In this document: one piece after another, positions 20,341-28,696 of the stretch
Layout of the letters: each line of letters opens with the position of its first letter
Numbering within the stretch: position 1 is the stretch's first letter
NCBI RefSeq assembly: GCF_030065885.1
Contig: NZ_JASJCS010000009.1
Location: 1 to 64,000 of the forward strand
Reading direction: 5' to 3'
Source of the DNA: Ilumatobacter sp.
GTDB taxonomy: Bacteria > Actinomycetota > Acidimicrobiia > Acidimicrobiales > Ilumatobacteraceae
DNA: 64,000 bases
Position numbers and translations under genes: made by a program
The notes under the pieces: generated by a model
Told to the model about the DNA's origin: nothing
Database searches by the model: none
What the model saw: only the letters and a program-made list of their open reading frames with translations

Positions 20341-21408
20341 ATGACCCTCTCACTACTTCGGACCCGATGGGCGGCGATCGGAGCGGCGGTGGCGGTGAGT
20401 CTCGGCGCCGGCGGTATCGGCATCTCCCAGGCGACCACGTCGTCGGGTGAACGGCCGATCTACGTGCCGATCGAGCCGTGCCGCCTGGCGGACACCCGGC
20501 CCGCCTTCCAAGTCGGCCCACGGTCTGCGCCGCTCGGCCCGAACGAGACCTACCCCCTCGCGGGATGGGGCAAGGTCGGCAGCTGCAACCTGCCCGGCGG
20601 CACGACCGGCCTGTCGCTGAACGTCACCGCAGTCGACCCCACCCTGGCGACGTTCCTGACCCTGTTCCCCGCCAGCAGCACGCTGCCGAACGCGTCCCAC
20701 CTCAACCCGATGCCGGGCCAGCCTCCGACGCCGAACGCTGTGAACGTCGACCTCGACGGCGCGGGCCTGTTCAGCATCTACAACCTGCAGGGCTCGGTGC
20801 ACGTGATCATCGACGTCGTCGGCTACTACGACCACCACATCCACGACGACCGGTACTACACCGAAGCCGAGTCAGACGGCCGGTACTACACCAAGAGCGT
20901 GGCCGACAGCCGCTACGTCAGCGCCAAGCAGGACACCTTCTACTACGTCCCGGGCTCGATGCTCGAGATCCACGTCAACGACGGCCCGGCGACCGTCCAC
21001 TTCGACAACTCGAGCGATGCCATCGTGCGCAAGACCGTGTCGGCGGGAACCATGCAGGTGCTCATCCCGGTTCCGTTCCCTGCCAGGCTCGGCGGGGCGT
21101 GGGGGAAGCTGGTCGACTACCGGGTGTCGTACAAGGTCGACAACGTCAACAGCTACATCACGAGCACCCGACTGATCAAGAGCAACAACTCGGGCGCCCA
21201 CGTCGACATCGGATGGGAGTCCACGGACCGCAAATCGACCACCTACAGCAGCTACGTGGTGAACTGCTTCGACCCCGGCTGCCAGCTCGACTTCGTTCCG
21301 AACGGCAACTATGTGACCGTGTTGTTGGAGCTGGACTACGGCGGCATCGGCGACCCGCACGACATCACGATCGGCGGGGTCCTCCTCCGGGTGTCGTACG
21401 ACGGTTGA
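20341..21408 (+). CDS. Secreted protein with an actinobacterial beta-rich repeat domain
   Basis: 355 aa, exported by an N-terminal signal peptide (about residues 1-31). The first domain (PCRLADTRPAF, then LSLNVTAVDPTLATFLTLFP, NAVNVDLDGAGLFSIYNLQGSVHVIIDVVGYY, about residues 46-160) is a type common in secreted actinobacterial proteins, often at protein ends. A His/Tyr-rich linker (DDRYYTEAESDGRYYTKSVADSRYV) with a repeated RYYT motif leads to a second beta-rich domain with two Cys. Function unknown. The ATG at 20341 follows GGAGGA. A related domain forms the C-terminus of the protein at 25310-26770. Confidence 0.85.
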   Translation: MTLSLLRTRWAAIGAAVAVSLGAGGIGISQATTSSGERPIYVPIEPCRLADTRPAFQVGPRSAPLGPNETYPLAGWGKVGSCNLPGGTTGLSLNVTAVDPTLATFLTLFPASSTLPNASHLNPMPGQPPTPNAVNVDLDGAGLFSIYNLQGSVHVIIDVVGYYDHHIHDDRYYTEAESDGRYYTKSVADSRYVSAKQDTFYYVPGSMLEIHVNDGPATVHFDNSSDAIVRKTVSAGTMQVLIPVPFPARLGGAWGKLVDYRVSYKVDNVNSYITSTRLIKSNNSGAHVDIGWESTDRKSTTYSSYVVNCFDPGCQLDFVPNGNYVTVLLELDYGGIGDPHDITIGGVLLRVSYDG

Positions 21409-21429
21409 GCCGCTCGACGCCGGAATCCT

Positions 21430-21461
21430 GAGAGGGCGCCCGCACCGCCGGGCTCCCTCTC
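21430..21461 (+). terminator. Hairpin terminator after the secreted protein gene
   Basis: GAGAGGG and CCCTCTC form a 7-bp stem continued by GCCC/GGGC after one mismatch. It starts 22 bp past the stop. There is no T-run. Confidence 0.55.
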
Positions 21462-21591
21462 GTGGGAACCCAACCTCAATGTCGGATCACCCTCATCCCG
21501 GCGGTCGTATCCCCGGCGCACCCCCAGCGCCTAGCGTCGGGGGTCATGCAGCGGTCGCGGAGACCACGACCGAGCCGGCCGAGGGGGACGG

Positions 21592-22722
21592 GTGCACGCT
21601 GAACCATCATTCACCGTCGGGATCGAGGAGGAGTACCTCCTCGTCGACCGCGAGACCCGCGACCTCGTCGCCGAACCCCCGGCCGAGCTGATCGAACGCG
21701 GGGCCACCGAGACCGACGGTCTGATGACCACCGAGTTCCTGCAGTCGCAGCTCGAGGTCGGCACCACCAAGTGCGCCTCGGTCCCGAAGGCTGCGGCCGA
21801 GATCCGCGCGCTGCGGCGCACGCTCTCCGACCTCGCCGGCGAGTACGGGTACGCGATCGTCGCCGCGTCGACGCACCCGTTCGGCGACTGGACGGCGCAG
21901 CGGTTCACCAAGCGAGAGCGCTACGACAAGCTGGCGCAGGACCACGGGGTCATCGCCCGCCGGATGCTGATCTGCGGCATGCACGTCCACGTCGGCATCG
22001 ACGACGACGATCTGCGGATCGACCTCATGGAGCAGGCGACCTACTTCCTCCCCCACGTGCTCGCGCTGTCGACGTCGTCGCCGTTCTGGCACGGCTACCC
22101 GACCGGTCTGCGCTCCTACCGCCTCTCGATCTTCGACGGCATGCCGCGCACCGGCCTGCCCGAGGTGTTCGATTCGTGGGCCGAGTACCAGCGCCACGTC
22201 GGCGTCCTGGTCGCCGCGGGCCAGATCGAGGACGCCAGCAAGATCTGGTGGGACCTGCGGCCGTCCGGCCGGTTCCCGACGCTCGAGATGCGCATCGCAG
22301 ACGTGTGCACCACTGCGGCCCACGCCGCGTCGCTCGCCGCCCTCTTCCAGTCCGTCCTGGCGATGTTGTGGCAGCTCCGGCGCGACAACCAGCGTTGGCG
22401 CAACTACTCGATCGGCCTGATCCAGGAGAACCGGTGGCGCGCGCAGCGCTACGGCATCGACGAAGGGCTGATCGACTTCGGCATCGGCGAGGTGGTCCCC
22501 TGTGCGCAACTGGTGGAGGAACTGGTCGAGATGCTCGCTCCCGCCGCCCGACGCCTCGACTGCTTCGACGAGCTGCTCGGTGTTCGTTCGATCATGACCG
22601 ACGGCACCTCGGCCCACCGGCAGATGGCGGTGTACGAGGAGTGCCTCGCGGACGGCGCCGATCAGCAGGAGGCCGTCCGCCGGGTCGTCGACTTCCTCAT
22701 CGACGAGACCGTCAACTTCTGA
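21592..22722 (+). CDS. YbdK-type carboxylate-amine ligase (glutamate-cysteine ligase family 2)
   Basis: 376-aa ATP-dependent ligase of the GCS2 family, which joins a glutamate-like carboxylate to an amine; the true substrate of most members is unknown. Family signatures are VGIEEEYLLVD at the N-terminus, THPFGDW, RRMLICGMHVHVGI, SSPFWHGYPTGLRSYR and WWDLRPSGRFPTLEMRIAD. Length is typical. The GTG at 21592 follows GAGGGGG. A TAGCGT hexamer at about 21532 may be its -10. Its 3' end overlaps the convergent glycosyltransferase gene by 11 bp. Confidence 0.88.
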   Translation: MHAEPSFTVGIEEEYLLVDRETRDLVAEPPAELIERGATETDGLMTTEFLQSQLEVGTTKCASVPKAAAEIRALRRTLSDLAGEYGYAIVAASTHPFGDWTAQRFTKRERYDKLAQDHGVIARRMLICGMHVHVGIDDDDLRIDLMEQATYFLPHVLALSTSSPFWHGYPTGLRSYRLSIFDGMPRTGLPEVFDSWAEYQRHVGVLVAAGQIEDASKIWWDLRPSGRFPTLEMRIADVCTTAAHAASLAALFQSVLAMLWQLRRDNQRWRNYSIGLIQENRWRAQRYGIDEGLIDFGIGEVVPCAQLVEELVEMLAPAARRLDCFDELLGVRSIMTDGTSAHRQMAVYEECLADGADQQEAVRRVVDFLIDETVNF

Positions 22723-24007
22723 CGGTCGCCCCGCTCCGCGCTGCGCGCCATTCACCGAACCGTTGGGCCACGTCGACGATGGCGACGGCGGCGCCGACCA
22801 CGATCGCCACCTCGGCTGCGATCCGGAAGCGCGGGATCCCGTAGACGAACGCGATCATCGCCACGGACAGCGCGGTGACGGCGAGCAAAGGCCATCGGGG
22901 TTGGCGGCTCGGCCAGCGCCAGAGCCCGTAGGCGGCCAGCGGCGCCAGCAGCCAGTACTGCCAGAGCCCGATGCGGCTCGCCCACGGCTCACGCCCCTCG
23001 AACTGGTTGAAGCGGATCACCTGCTCGGTCTCCCACACGCTGAGCCCCCGCCCGAGCCGGGCGGCCACGACGACCGGCACCCGGTCGAGGTGGTCGCCGA
23101 CGAAGTCGACGGCCTCCTCACGGTAGATCCGCGACTGCACCGACTCGTCGGCGCCCTCGGGGATCGGCACCCGGCGGGTGCAGGCGAGGCTCCACCACCC
23201 GATCTCGTCGCCGGAGTAGGTCTCCTCGCAGTTCGCCCCCGCCAGCGTCAGACCGTCCTGGGTGGACATGAACGTCGGCTCGTCGAACCGGATCTGGTTG
23301 CGGATCACCCACGGGCTGACCACGAGGACCGCCACGGCGCCCGCCACGGCGAGGTGGGAGATTCGCGTCCTCCAGGCGAGATCACCGGCGCGCAGGGTCA
23401 ACGGGACGACGAGCACCGTGCCCAGGAGGAGCAGCTCGGAGCGGGCCAAGCCGGCGAGGCCGACGGTGGCGCCGAGTGCGCCGGCGATCAGCAGATCGGC
23501 GCGGCGGTCGTACGCGTAGACCGCAAGGAGGACCGCCACCACGGTGCCGGCGGCGAAGGTCTCGGACATGATCAGCGCGTCGTTGATCCAGAGGTTGGCG
23601 TACACGGCGGCGACCGCCGTCGCCGCCAGCGAGACCCAGCGGCCGAGCAGCCCGCGGGCGAGCAGACCGATCCCCGCGACCACCAACGTGCCGTAGACCG
23701 CCATCGCGTATCGCTGCGTCAGGCTCAGGTTGTCGTCGACCCACGACACGGGCGACAGCGCCAGCGCGGTGAGCGGGGGGTGGAGTGCCGAGTACGCGTC
23801 GGACATCCACGGGTGCTCGAACCAGCGACCGTCGGCGATTCTCGCCGCCTGGCCGAAGTAGTGGAGCTGGTCGCCGACCACCTCGTCGCCCGGTTTGGCG
23901 GCCGCGACGTACCCGAGGCGTACCACGGCGGCGCCGGCGACGAGCGCGGCGAACACGAGGCGATAGGTCCGCCGGTCGGGCGACGACGAGGCGACGTCCT
24001 CGGTCAC
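22712..24007 (-). CDS. GT-C (GT39/ArnT-like) membrane glycosyltransferase
   Basis: 431 aa with about ten to eleven transmembrane helices. An early acidic loop after the first helix (GDQLHYFGQAARI) and an exchange of hydrophobic helices and periplasmic loops fit polyprenyl-phosphate-sugar-dependent transferases of the GT39/83 type, which move sugars onto proteins or wall lipids outside the membrane. Acceptor and donor are unknown. The GTG at 24007 lies 7 bp after the mscS-like stop, so the two probably share a transcript. Confidence 0.75.
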   Translation of the reverse strand: MTEDVASSSPDRRTYRLVFAALVAGAAVVRLGYVAAAKPGDEVVGDQLHYFGQAARIADGRWFEHPWMSDAYSALHPPLTALALSPVSWVDDNLSLTQRYAMAVYGTLVVAGIGLLARGLLGRWVSLAATAVAAVYANLWINDALIMSETFAAGTVVAVLLAVYAYDRRADLLIAGALGATVGLAGLARSELLLLGTVLVVPLTLRAGDLAWRTRISHLAVAGAVAVLVVSPWVIRNQIRFDEPTFMSTQDGLTLAGANCEETYSGDEIGWWSLACTRRVPIPEGADESVQSRIYREEAVDFVGDHLDRVPVVVAARLGRGLSVWETEQVIRFNQFEGREPWASRIGLWQYWLLAPLAAYGLWRWPSRQPRWPLLAVTALSVAMIAFVYGIPRFRIAAEVAIVVGAAVAIVDVAQRFGEWRAARSGATVRS

Positions 24008-24014
24008 GCCATGC

Positions 24015-25206
24015 CTAGCCGTTGTCGTAACCGGCGGTGATCTTCTCGTCGACCCGCTGGCCGCTCTCGCCCTCGGGGCCGAAGGCGTCGACGATCTCCC
24101 GCAGACCGTCACGGTCCGGCACGTCGCCCCTCGGCATCGGCTGGCCGGGCATCTCGGCGACGTGGATCGTCTGGGTCGGGAAGGCGAAGTCGACGCCCAG
24201 TCGGTCGGCGAGGCGCATGATGTCGAGGTTCAGCACGTGGCGGGTGCGCAGCTCCTCGTTCCAGTCCTCGGCGTCGATGAAGCAGTAGACGAGCACGTCG
24301 AGGCTCGCCGCACCGAAGCCGTGGAACTCGACGATGTAGTAGTCCGTGCGCATGCCGGGGTTCGCCCGGATGACCGCCCGGATGCCCTCGACGAAGGCCT
24401 GCATCTGATCGGGCGTCGTGTGGTAGGCGACCGAGCGTCGTCTTGTAGCGCCGCCAGTGGCGACGGCCCATGTTGTCGACGCCGGCGTCCATCAGCCGGC
24501 CGTTCGGCACCGTGACCTGCGAGTTGTAGAACGTCCGCACCCGGGTCGAGCGGAAGCCGACCTGCTCGACCGTCCCCTCGACGCCGTCGACGACCACCCA
24601 GTCCCCCACCTCGAACGGCTTGTCGGCGAAGATCGTCACGCCGCCGAGCAGGTTGCGCACCGTGTCCTGCGCGGCCAGGGCGATCGCCAGACCACCGAGG
24701 CCGAGGCCGGCGATCAGCGACGTGATGTTGACGTCGAGGTTCGACAGGACGAACAGGATCCCCAGGATCGTGGCGAACAGGCGCAGCGTCGTCCGCAGCA
24801 GCGGCACGAGGCTGTCGTCGAGGCGAGAGTCGGTGAGCTCGGCCCGCCGGGCGAGCACGTCGGTGAGGACGTCGATGAGGCGGTACGCGACGAGCACGAC
24901 GGCGACCGCGCTGACGAGCGCGGCGATCTGGGTCACGACGTCCTCGACGTCGACATCGAACTGGAGCAGCGGGAAGCCGACCAGCGTCGTGAGGCCCACC
25001 GTCAGCAGGAACAGCGCTCGGCCGAGCCGCTTGCGCTCGACGTTCCAGAACGCCAGGTCCTCGCCGGCGAATCGTCGCCGGATGACGGCCGCGATCACCT
25101 GGACCACGACGAAGTGGACGACCACCGCGATGACCACCAGGAGGCCGACGCCGAGGTACTGCTCGACCTGCACGCCGAGGATCTCGTCGTCGAACCAATC
25201 AGGCAC
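24015..25206 (-). pseudogene. Small-conductance mechanosensitive channel MscS family, frameshifted
   Basis: MscS-type channel: N-terminal helices, pore-lining glycine/alanine helix (SLIAGLGLGGLAIALAAQDTVRNLLGG) and the beta domain (FEVGDWVVVDGVEGTVEQVGFRSTRVR...VPNGRLMDAGVDN). The frame is lost after RRYKTTLG: between 24429 and 24435 the next family residues (VAYHTTPDQMQAFVEGIRAVI) continue in another frame to the TAG at 24015. One extra base or two missing bases explains it. Left as is, translation runs on to 24109 in a meaningless arginine-rich tail. The GTG at 25206 follows GAGG. A sequencing error or a real mutation is equally possible. Confidence 0.8.
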
Positions 25207-25309
25207 GTCGGAACCTCGGGCGCGGCGGCGTCACCGCATGAACGCTAGTGAGCGCTCTCGCGCCGATGGAGGATGCGCCGGGTCGCATCGCCGACCCGCA
25301 GCGGCGGCG

Positions 25310-26770
25310 TCAGGCGAGGTAGCCGGTGATGTCGACGATGAAGTCGGTCTGCGCATCGGGCGCGCCGTCGACGAAGACCTTCATCTGCCGGCTCCCGTCG
25401 AGCTGCACCATCGTCCCATTCGCCAAGACGACACCGGGACCGGCCCAGTTGATCGACGACGTCGCGAACGTCGATGCGTCGCCGGGCGCCGTCGCCACGA
25501 AGCCTGCCGACACCGTGCCGACGATCGTCAGGTTGAACGTCACCGCCGTCGCATCGGGCGGCACCACGTCGCTCGCCGTCACCGCGCCCGTGCCGAGATC
25601 GATCGCGTCCTTCACCGACACCACCCGGCCGGCACCGACACCCAGCGGCCCGTCCTCGAACCGCGAGTCGTACGTCCGGAACGGTGCCACCGGGTAGAGC
25701 ACCGACGGCAGCCTCGGTATCGGCGGCGGTTCGAGCAGGTTGACCCAGGTGCCCGGTGTGCCGCCCTTGGTGCAGAACCACAGATCGCCGTCGGTGTCGG
25801 CATAGATCTCGCCGGCCTCGTGAGCGATCGCGGTCCCGGCCGGGGCGGGACCGGATGCGACCACACGAAGGGCCGCTCGCTCCCCCGAGAGCTCCGCCCC
25901 GAGGCTCGTGGACCCCGAACCGCTGCCGACGACGCCGATCTCCTCGCCGGTGGCGAGCACCGCCGTGCCGCCGAGGGCCTCCAGGCCGGTCCCGCCTCCA
26001 TCGTGGTTCGCTCGCATCGCGACCGCAGTGACCTCGCTCGTGAAGCCGTTGATCCCGCGACCGTTGACACCGTCGGCCTGCCCGTAGACCCCGGTTGCGG
26101 CGTCGCCGCTCGCGATGCCACTGACGGCCCCACCGAACGTGCCGGTCGCGACGCCTCGAATCGACACGCCGGATTGCCCCGACGCAGTGCCCGAGACCGC
26201 CGTGCCGCCCGCCTGGTCGTTGACGCCTCGCAGGCCCGACGAGCCAGCGTGGTCGGACCGACCGATCACACCCGCACCTCCAGTCTGATCGGTGTATCCG
26301 TACACGCCGTGCTGATGCGCGGACGCCAAGGCGTATCCGGCCACGAGGGCGTTGTAGAACGCGAAGCTCTCGAACCTCACTTCCCCGGGTGCGAGGTTGT
26401 GGACCAGGAAGCCGACCTTGTCGTCGCCAGTGTGCGCGATCTCGGTCGAGATCGTGCCTGAGTGCAGCCCACCGACGTCGACGCTGTCGCTGTCGGCGGC
26501 AGCTGCCGTCGAACCCGTTCCGACGGCGGCGACCGCCCCCGCTGCTGCGGCGCCGGCGGCCAACTTGAAGACGTGACGCCGAGAGGCGGGGTCGGGCAGG
26601 GAGGCGTCGACGCCGGCGTCTTCGGTCGGTGCGCTCTCGGCGACGGCGACTGCGCGCTCGCGGGTGGCCATCGAGGCGACGAGTTGCCGGAGCTCGCCGA
26701 CCTCGCGTCGCAGCTCCTCGATCTCCGAGGTGTCGTCCGCCGAGGCGATCGCTGTGTCGGGTTGGTCCAT
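25310..26770 (-). CDS. Tat-exported protein with coiled coil, glycine-rich repeats and beta-rich C-terminus
   Basis: 486 aa. A short N-terminal coiled coil (SEIEELRREVGELRQLVASM) comes before a twin-arginine signal (SRRHVFKLAAGAAAAGAVAAVG, about residues 63-84), an unusual order. The middle is made of Gly-rich strands (GVYGYTDQTGGAGVIGRS, GTAVSGTASGQSGVSIRG), like a beta-helix or tail-fibre shaft, then AGEIYADTDGDLWFCTKGGTPGTWVNL, a motif common near the ends of such fibres. The C-terminal domain (FRTYDSRF...AVTFNLTIVG...IVDITGYLA) is related to the first domain of the 20341-21408 protein. Function unknown. TACGTT ends 6 nt before the ATG. Confidence 0.82.
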   Translation of the reverse strand: MDQPDTAIASADDTSEIEELRREVGELRQLVASMATRERAVAVAESAPTEDAGVDASLPDPASRRHVFKLAAGAAAAGAVAAVGTGSTAAAADSDSVDVGGLHSGTISTEIAHTGDDKVGFLVHNLAPGEVRFESFAFYNALVAGYALASAHQHGVYGYTDQTGGAGVIGRSDHAGSSGLRGVNDQAGGTAVSGTASGQSGVSIRGVATGTFGGAVSGIASGDAATGVYGQADGVNGRGINGFTSEVTAVAMRANHDGGGTGLEALGGTAVLATGEEIGVVGSGSGSTSLGAELSGERAALRVVASGPAPAGTAIAHEAGEIYADTDGDLWFCTKGGTPGTWVNLLEPPPIPRLPSVLYPVAPFRTYDSRFEDGPLGVGAGRVVSVKDAIDLGTGAVTASDVVPPDATAVTFNLTIVGTVSAGFVATAPGDASTFATSSINWAGPGVVLANGTMVQLDGSRQMKVFVDGAPDAQTDFIVDITGYLA

Positions 26771-26776
26771 CGGGCG

Positions 26777-26782
26777 AACGTA
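26777..26782 (-). promoter_or_regulatory. -10 hexamer TACGTT
   Basis: TACGTT on the minus strand ends 6 nt before the ATG at 26770. Confidence 0.45.
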
Positions 26783-26857
26783 GCCCAAGCCGCGGGCCGG
26801 AGAAGTCGTCGCCGAGACCGTCAGCTCTTGTGGTGTTGCGCCCTGCGTCGACGCGGC

Positions 26858-27451
26858 TCAGTAGGGGCCGACGGTGGCCTGCTCGTTGAAGCTGTGGAGC
26901 AGCGGGCCGAAGCGGCCCATGTCGACGCGGCACAGGCTCGCCTGGCCGAGGTGGCAGTGGAACATGATGTCCATCGTCGTGTTGAGCGCCCAGCCGACCG
27001 CAGCCTTGATCGGCGACACGTGGCTGACGACCACGATGTGGCGGGAGTGGATGCGATCGGCGAGCGCCTCGCACGCCACCCTCACCCGCGCGTCGAGCGC
27101 CCCGAAGCTCTCGCCGCCCTTGGTCGCGTACATCGAGTTGGTCTTCCAGGACTGCCAGACCTCGGGCGGCACCTCTCCGGCCGGCACGCCCTCGTACTCG
27201 CCGTACGCGAGCTCGACCCATGCGTCGTCGACCACGACGTCGCGACCGAAGAACGATGCCGTCTCCTGCGCCCGCTGGAGCGGGCTCGAGATCACCTCGT
27301 CGACGTCGCCGATCAGGTCGGCGATCGCCTCGGCCTGCTTGCGGCCGATCTCGTCGAGCGGAGGATCGAGGCGGCCCTGGAGCAGACCCTGCTTGTTCGC
27401 ATCGGTGCGTCCGTGCCGGACGAGGTAGAGCACCGACTCAGTGAACCACAC
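26858..27451 (-). CDS. Histidine phosphatase family protein
   Basis: 197 aa phosphoglycerate-mutase-like phosphatase. The catalytic LVRHGRTDANKQG motif is near the N-terminus, with the family segments LQGRLDPPLDEIGRKQAEAIA, ISSPLQRAQETA, the acid residue in ELAYGEYEG and the second histidine in VVVSHVSPIKAAV. Substrate unknown; acid phosphatase of cobalamin (CobC-like) and broad phosphatases share this pattern. The GTG at 27451 starts 5 bp after the upstream stop. A GTG six codons later (27433) would give the more usual short N-terminus. Confidence 0.87.
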   Translation of the reverse strand: MWFTESVLYLVRHGRTDANKQGLLQGRLDPPLDEIGRKQAEAIADLIGDVDEVISSPLQRAQETASFFGRDVVVDDAWVELAYGEYEGVPAGEVPPEVWQSWKTNSMYATKGGESFGALDARVRVACEALADRIHSRHIVVVSHVSPIKAAVGWALNTTMDIMFHCHLGQASLCRVDMGRFGPLLHSFNEQATVGPY

Positions 27452-27456
27452 ACGCG

Positions 27457-27939
27457 TCAGCGCGTCGGCAACGCGAGCTGACCCGTGCGCCGGAACCAGG
27501 CCCGACGATCCGCGTCGCGCAGGCCGGCGTGGCGGACGATCCACACGCAGAGGCCGATCCCGATGATCTCCAGCGGCACGTTCCACCAGCCGCGACTCGC
27601 GACCGGGTGGGCGGCACCGTCGAAGCCGAACCCGCCGAACGGCCACCAGAACACGGTGGTGTCGGTCCACGCGCCGGTGAACACGAGATGCAGCAGCGTG
27701 CCGACCGGCAGACCGAGCAGCATCTTGCGGATCGGCTTGCGGCCGGGCGTCGCCAGCATCAGCACCGCGAGCAGCGCAACGCTGAACGTCACGCTGTGCA
27801 GCACGCGCGCCCCGCCGAAGGGCGCATCGACGAGCGCCGGCAACACGGCGCCGACGGCGAGGAGCCGGTAGTCGAACGACGGATCCCGGAAGACGAACCA
27901 CACGGCCAGCACCACCGTGCCCAGGAACCAGAAGAACAT
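27457..27939 (-). CDS. Multi-pass membrane protein of unknown function
   Basis: 160 aa with four predicted helices (MFFWFLGTVVLAVWFVF, LLAVGAVLPALVDAPFG, SVTFSVALLAVLMLA, MLLGLPVGTLLHLVFTGA) and a conserved-looking HxxxTGAWTDTTVFWWPFGGFGF region, resembling membrane-bound metal-dependent hydrolases of the YdjM/LexA-regulated type in its Asp/His placement. The assignment is weak. TACGCT lies 7 nt before the ATG, so it may start its own leaderless transcript with the phosphatase downstream. Confidence 0.7.
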   Translation of the reverse strand: MFFWFLGTVVLAVWFVFRDPSFDYRLLAVGAVLPALVDAPFGGARVLHSVTFSVALLAVLMLATPGRKPIRKMLLGLPVGTLLHLVFTGAWTDTTVFWWPFGGFGFDGAAHPVASRGWWNVPLEIIGIGLCVWIVRHAGLRDADRRAWFRRTGQLALPTR

Positions 27940-27946
27940 CGCCGCC

Positions 27947-27952
27947 AGCGTA
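27947..27952 (-). promoter_or_regulatory. -10 hexamer TACGCT
   Basis: TACGCT on the minus strand ends 7 nt before the ATG at 27939. Confidence 0.45.
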
Positions 27953-27958
27953 CGGCCG

Positions 27959-28663
27959 CTAGATCACGAGGATTCGGCCGCACTGCGGGCAGTCGGCCAG
28001 GCCGCCCGACGACGCCGCCTCGTCCTTCACGACGTCGACCTCGGCGGCCGACAGGTCGAGGTGGCAGCCCTCGCAGCGCGACCCGGCCAGCGTTGCCGCG
28101 GCCACGACGTGCTGCTCACGGAGCCGGTCGTAACGCCTGAGCGACGCCTTGTCGACCTCGGCCCTGAGACCCTCGAGCCGCTCGGCGATGCGCTCGAGCT
28201 CCCCGTCGATGTCGGCCTCGGCGGCCGACAACACCTCGTCGGCGGCGATGAACGCCTCGCGCAGCGCCTCCTCCTGGCCCAGCACCTCGGTGAGCTCGTC
28301 GTCGATCCGGGCCTGCTCCTCGAGGGCGGCCAGCTCCTCGTCGTCGATGCCGCTGCGGGTCTCGTTCACGGTCGCGATCTCGCTCTGCAGCGCCTCGGCC
28401 TCCCTCGGGGCGATCACGGTCTTGAGCTGCGCCTGCAGCCGATCACGCTGGGCATCGAGGTCGTGCGACTTCGACTCGCACTCCTCGATGACGCCACTCA
28501 ACTCGTCGAGACGCTGCCGCATCACCTTGCGCGACTGGTCCCAGCGCACCAGGGCATTGCGGGCGGCCTGCATCTGCTCGCGCTCGCCGAGATGCTCACG
28601 CCGGTGACGGAGCTGGTCGGCCATCGTGTCGGCGGCCTGCAGCTCGAGCATGGGATGCGTCAT
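27959..28663 (-). CDS. Coiled-coil protein with C4-type zinc ribbon (CT398-like)
   Basis: 234 aa. Residues about 10-185 form a long antiparallel coiled coil, rich in Glu, Arg and Leu. The C-terminus is a zinc ribbon with ligand pairs CEGCH and CPQCG. This matches the CT398/DUF164 family, whose members bind nucleic acid or partner proteins in assembly roles that remain poorly defined. It lies 33 bp after the penicillin-binding protein gene on the same strand. Confidence 0.87.
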   Translation of the reverse strand: MTHPMLELQAADTMADQLRHRREHLGEREQMQAARNALVRWDQSRKVMRQRLDELSGVIEECESKSHDLDAQRDRLQAQLKTVIAPREAEALQSEIATVNETRSGIDDEELAALEEQARIDDELTEVLGQEEALREAFIAADEVLSAAEADIDGELERIAERLEGLRAEVDKASLRRYDRLREQHVVAAATLAGSRCEGCHLDLSAAEVDVVKDEAASSGGLADCPQCGRILVI

Positions 28664-28696
28664 CGCCGCACCCCGCCCGCGACCCGGCAGTCGTCG

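Noticed and set aside
24015-25206. Programmed frameshift in the MscS gene
   Set aside because: No slippery heptamer or downstream pseudoknot is evident at 24429-24435; mutation or sequence error is simpler.
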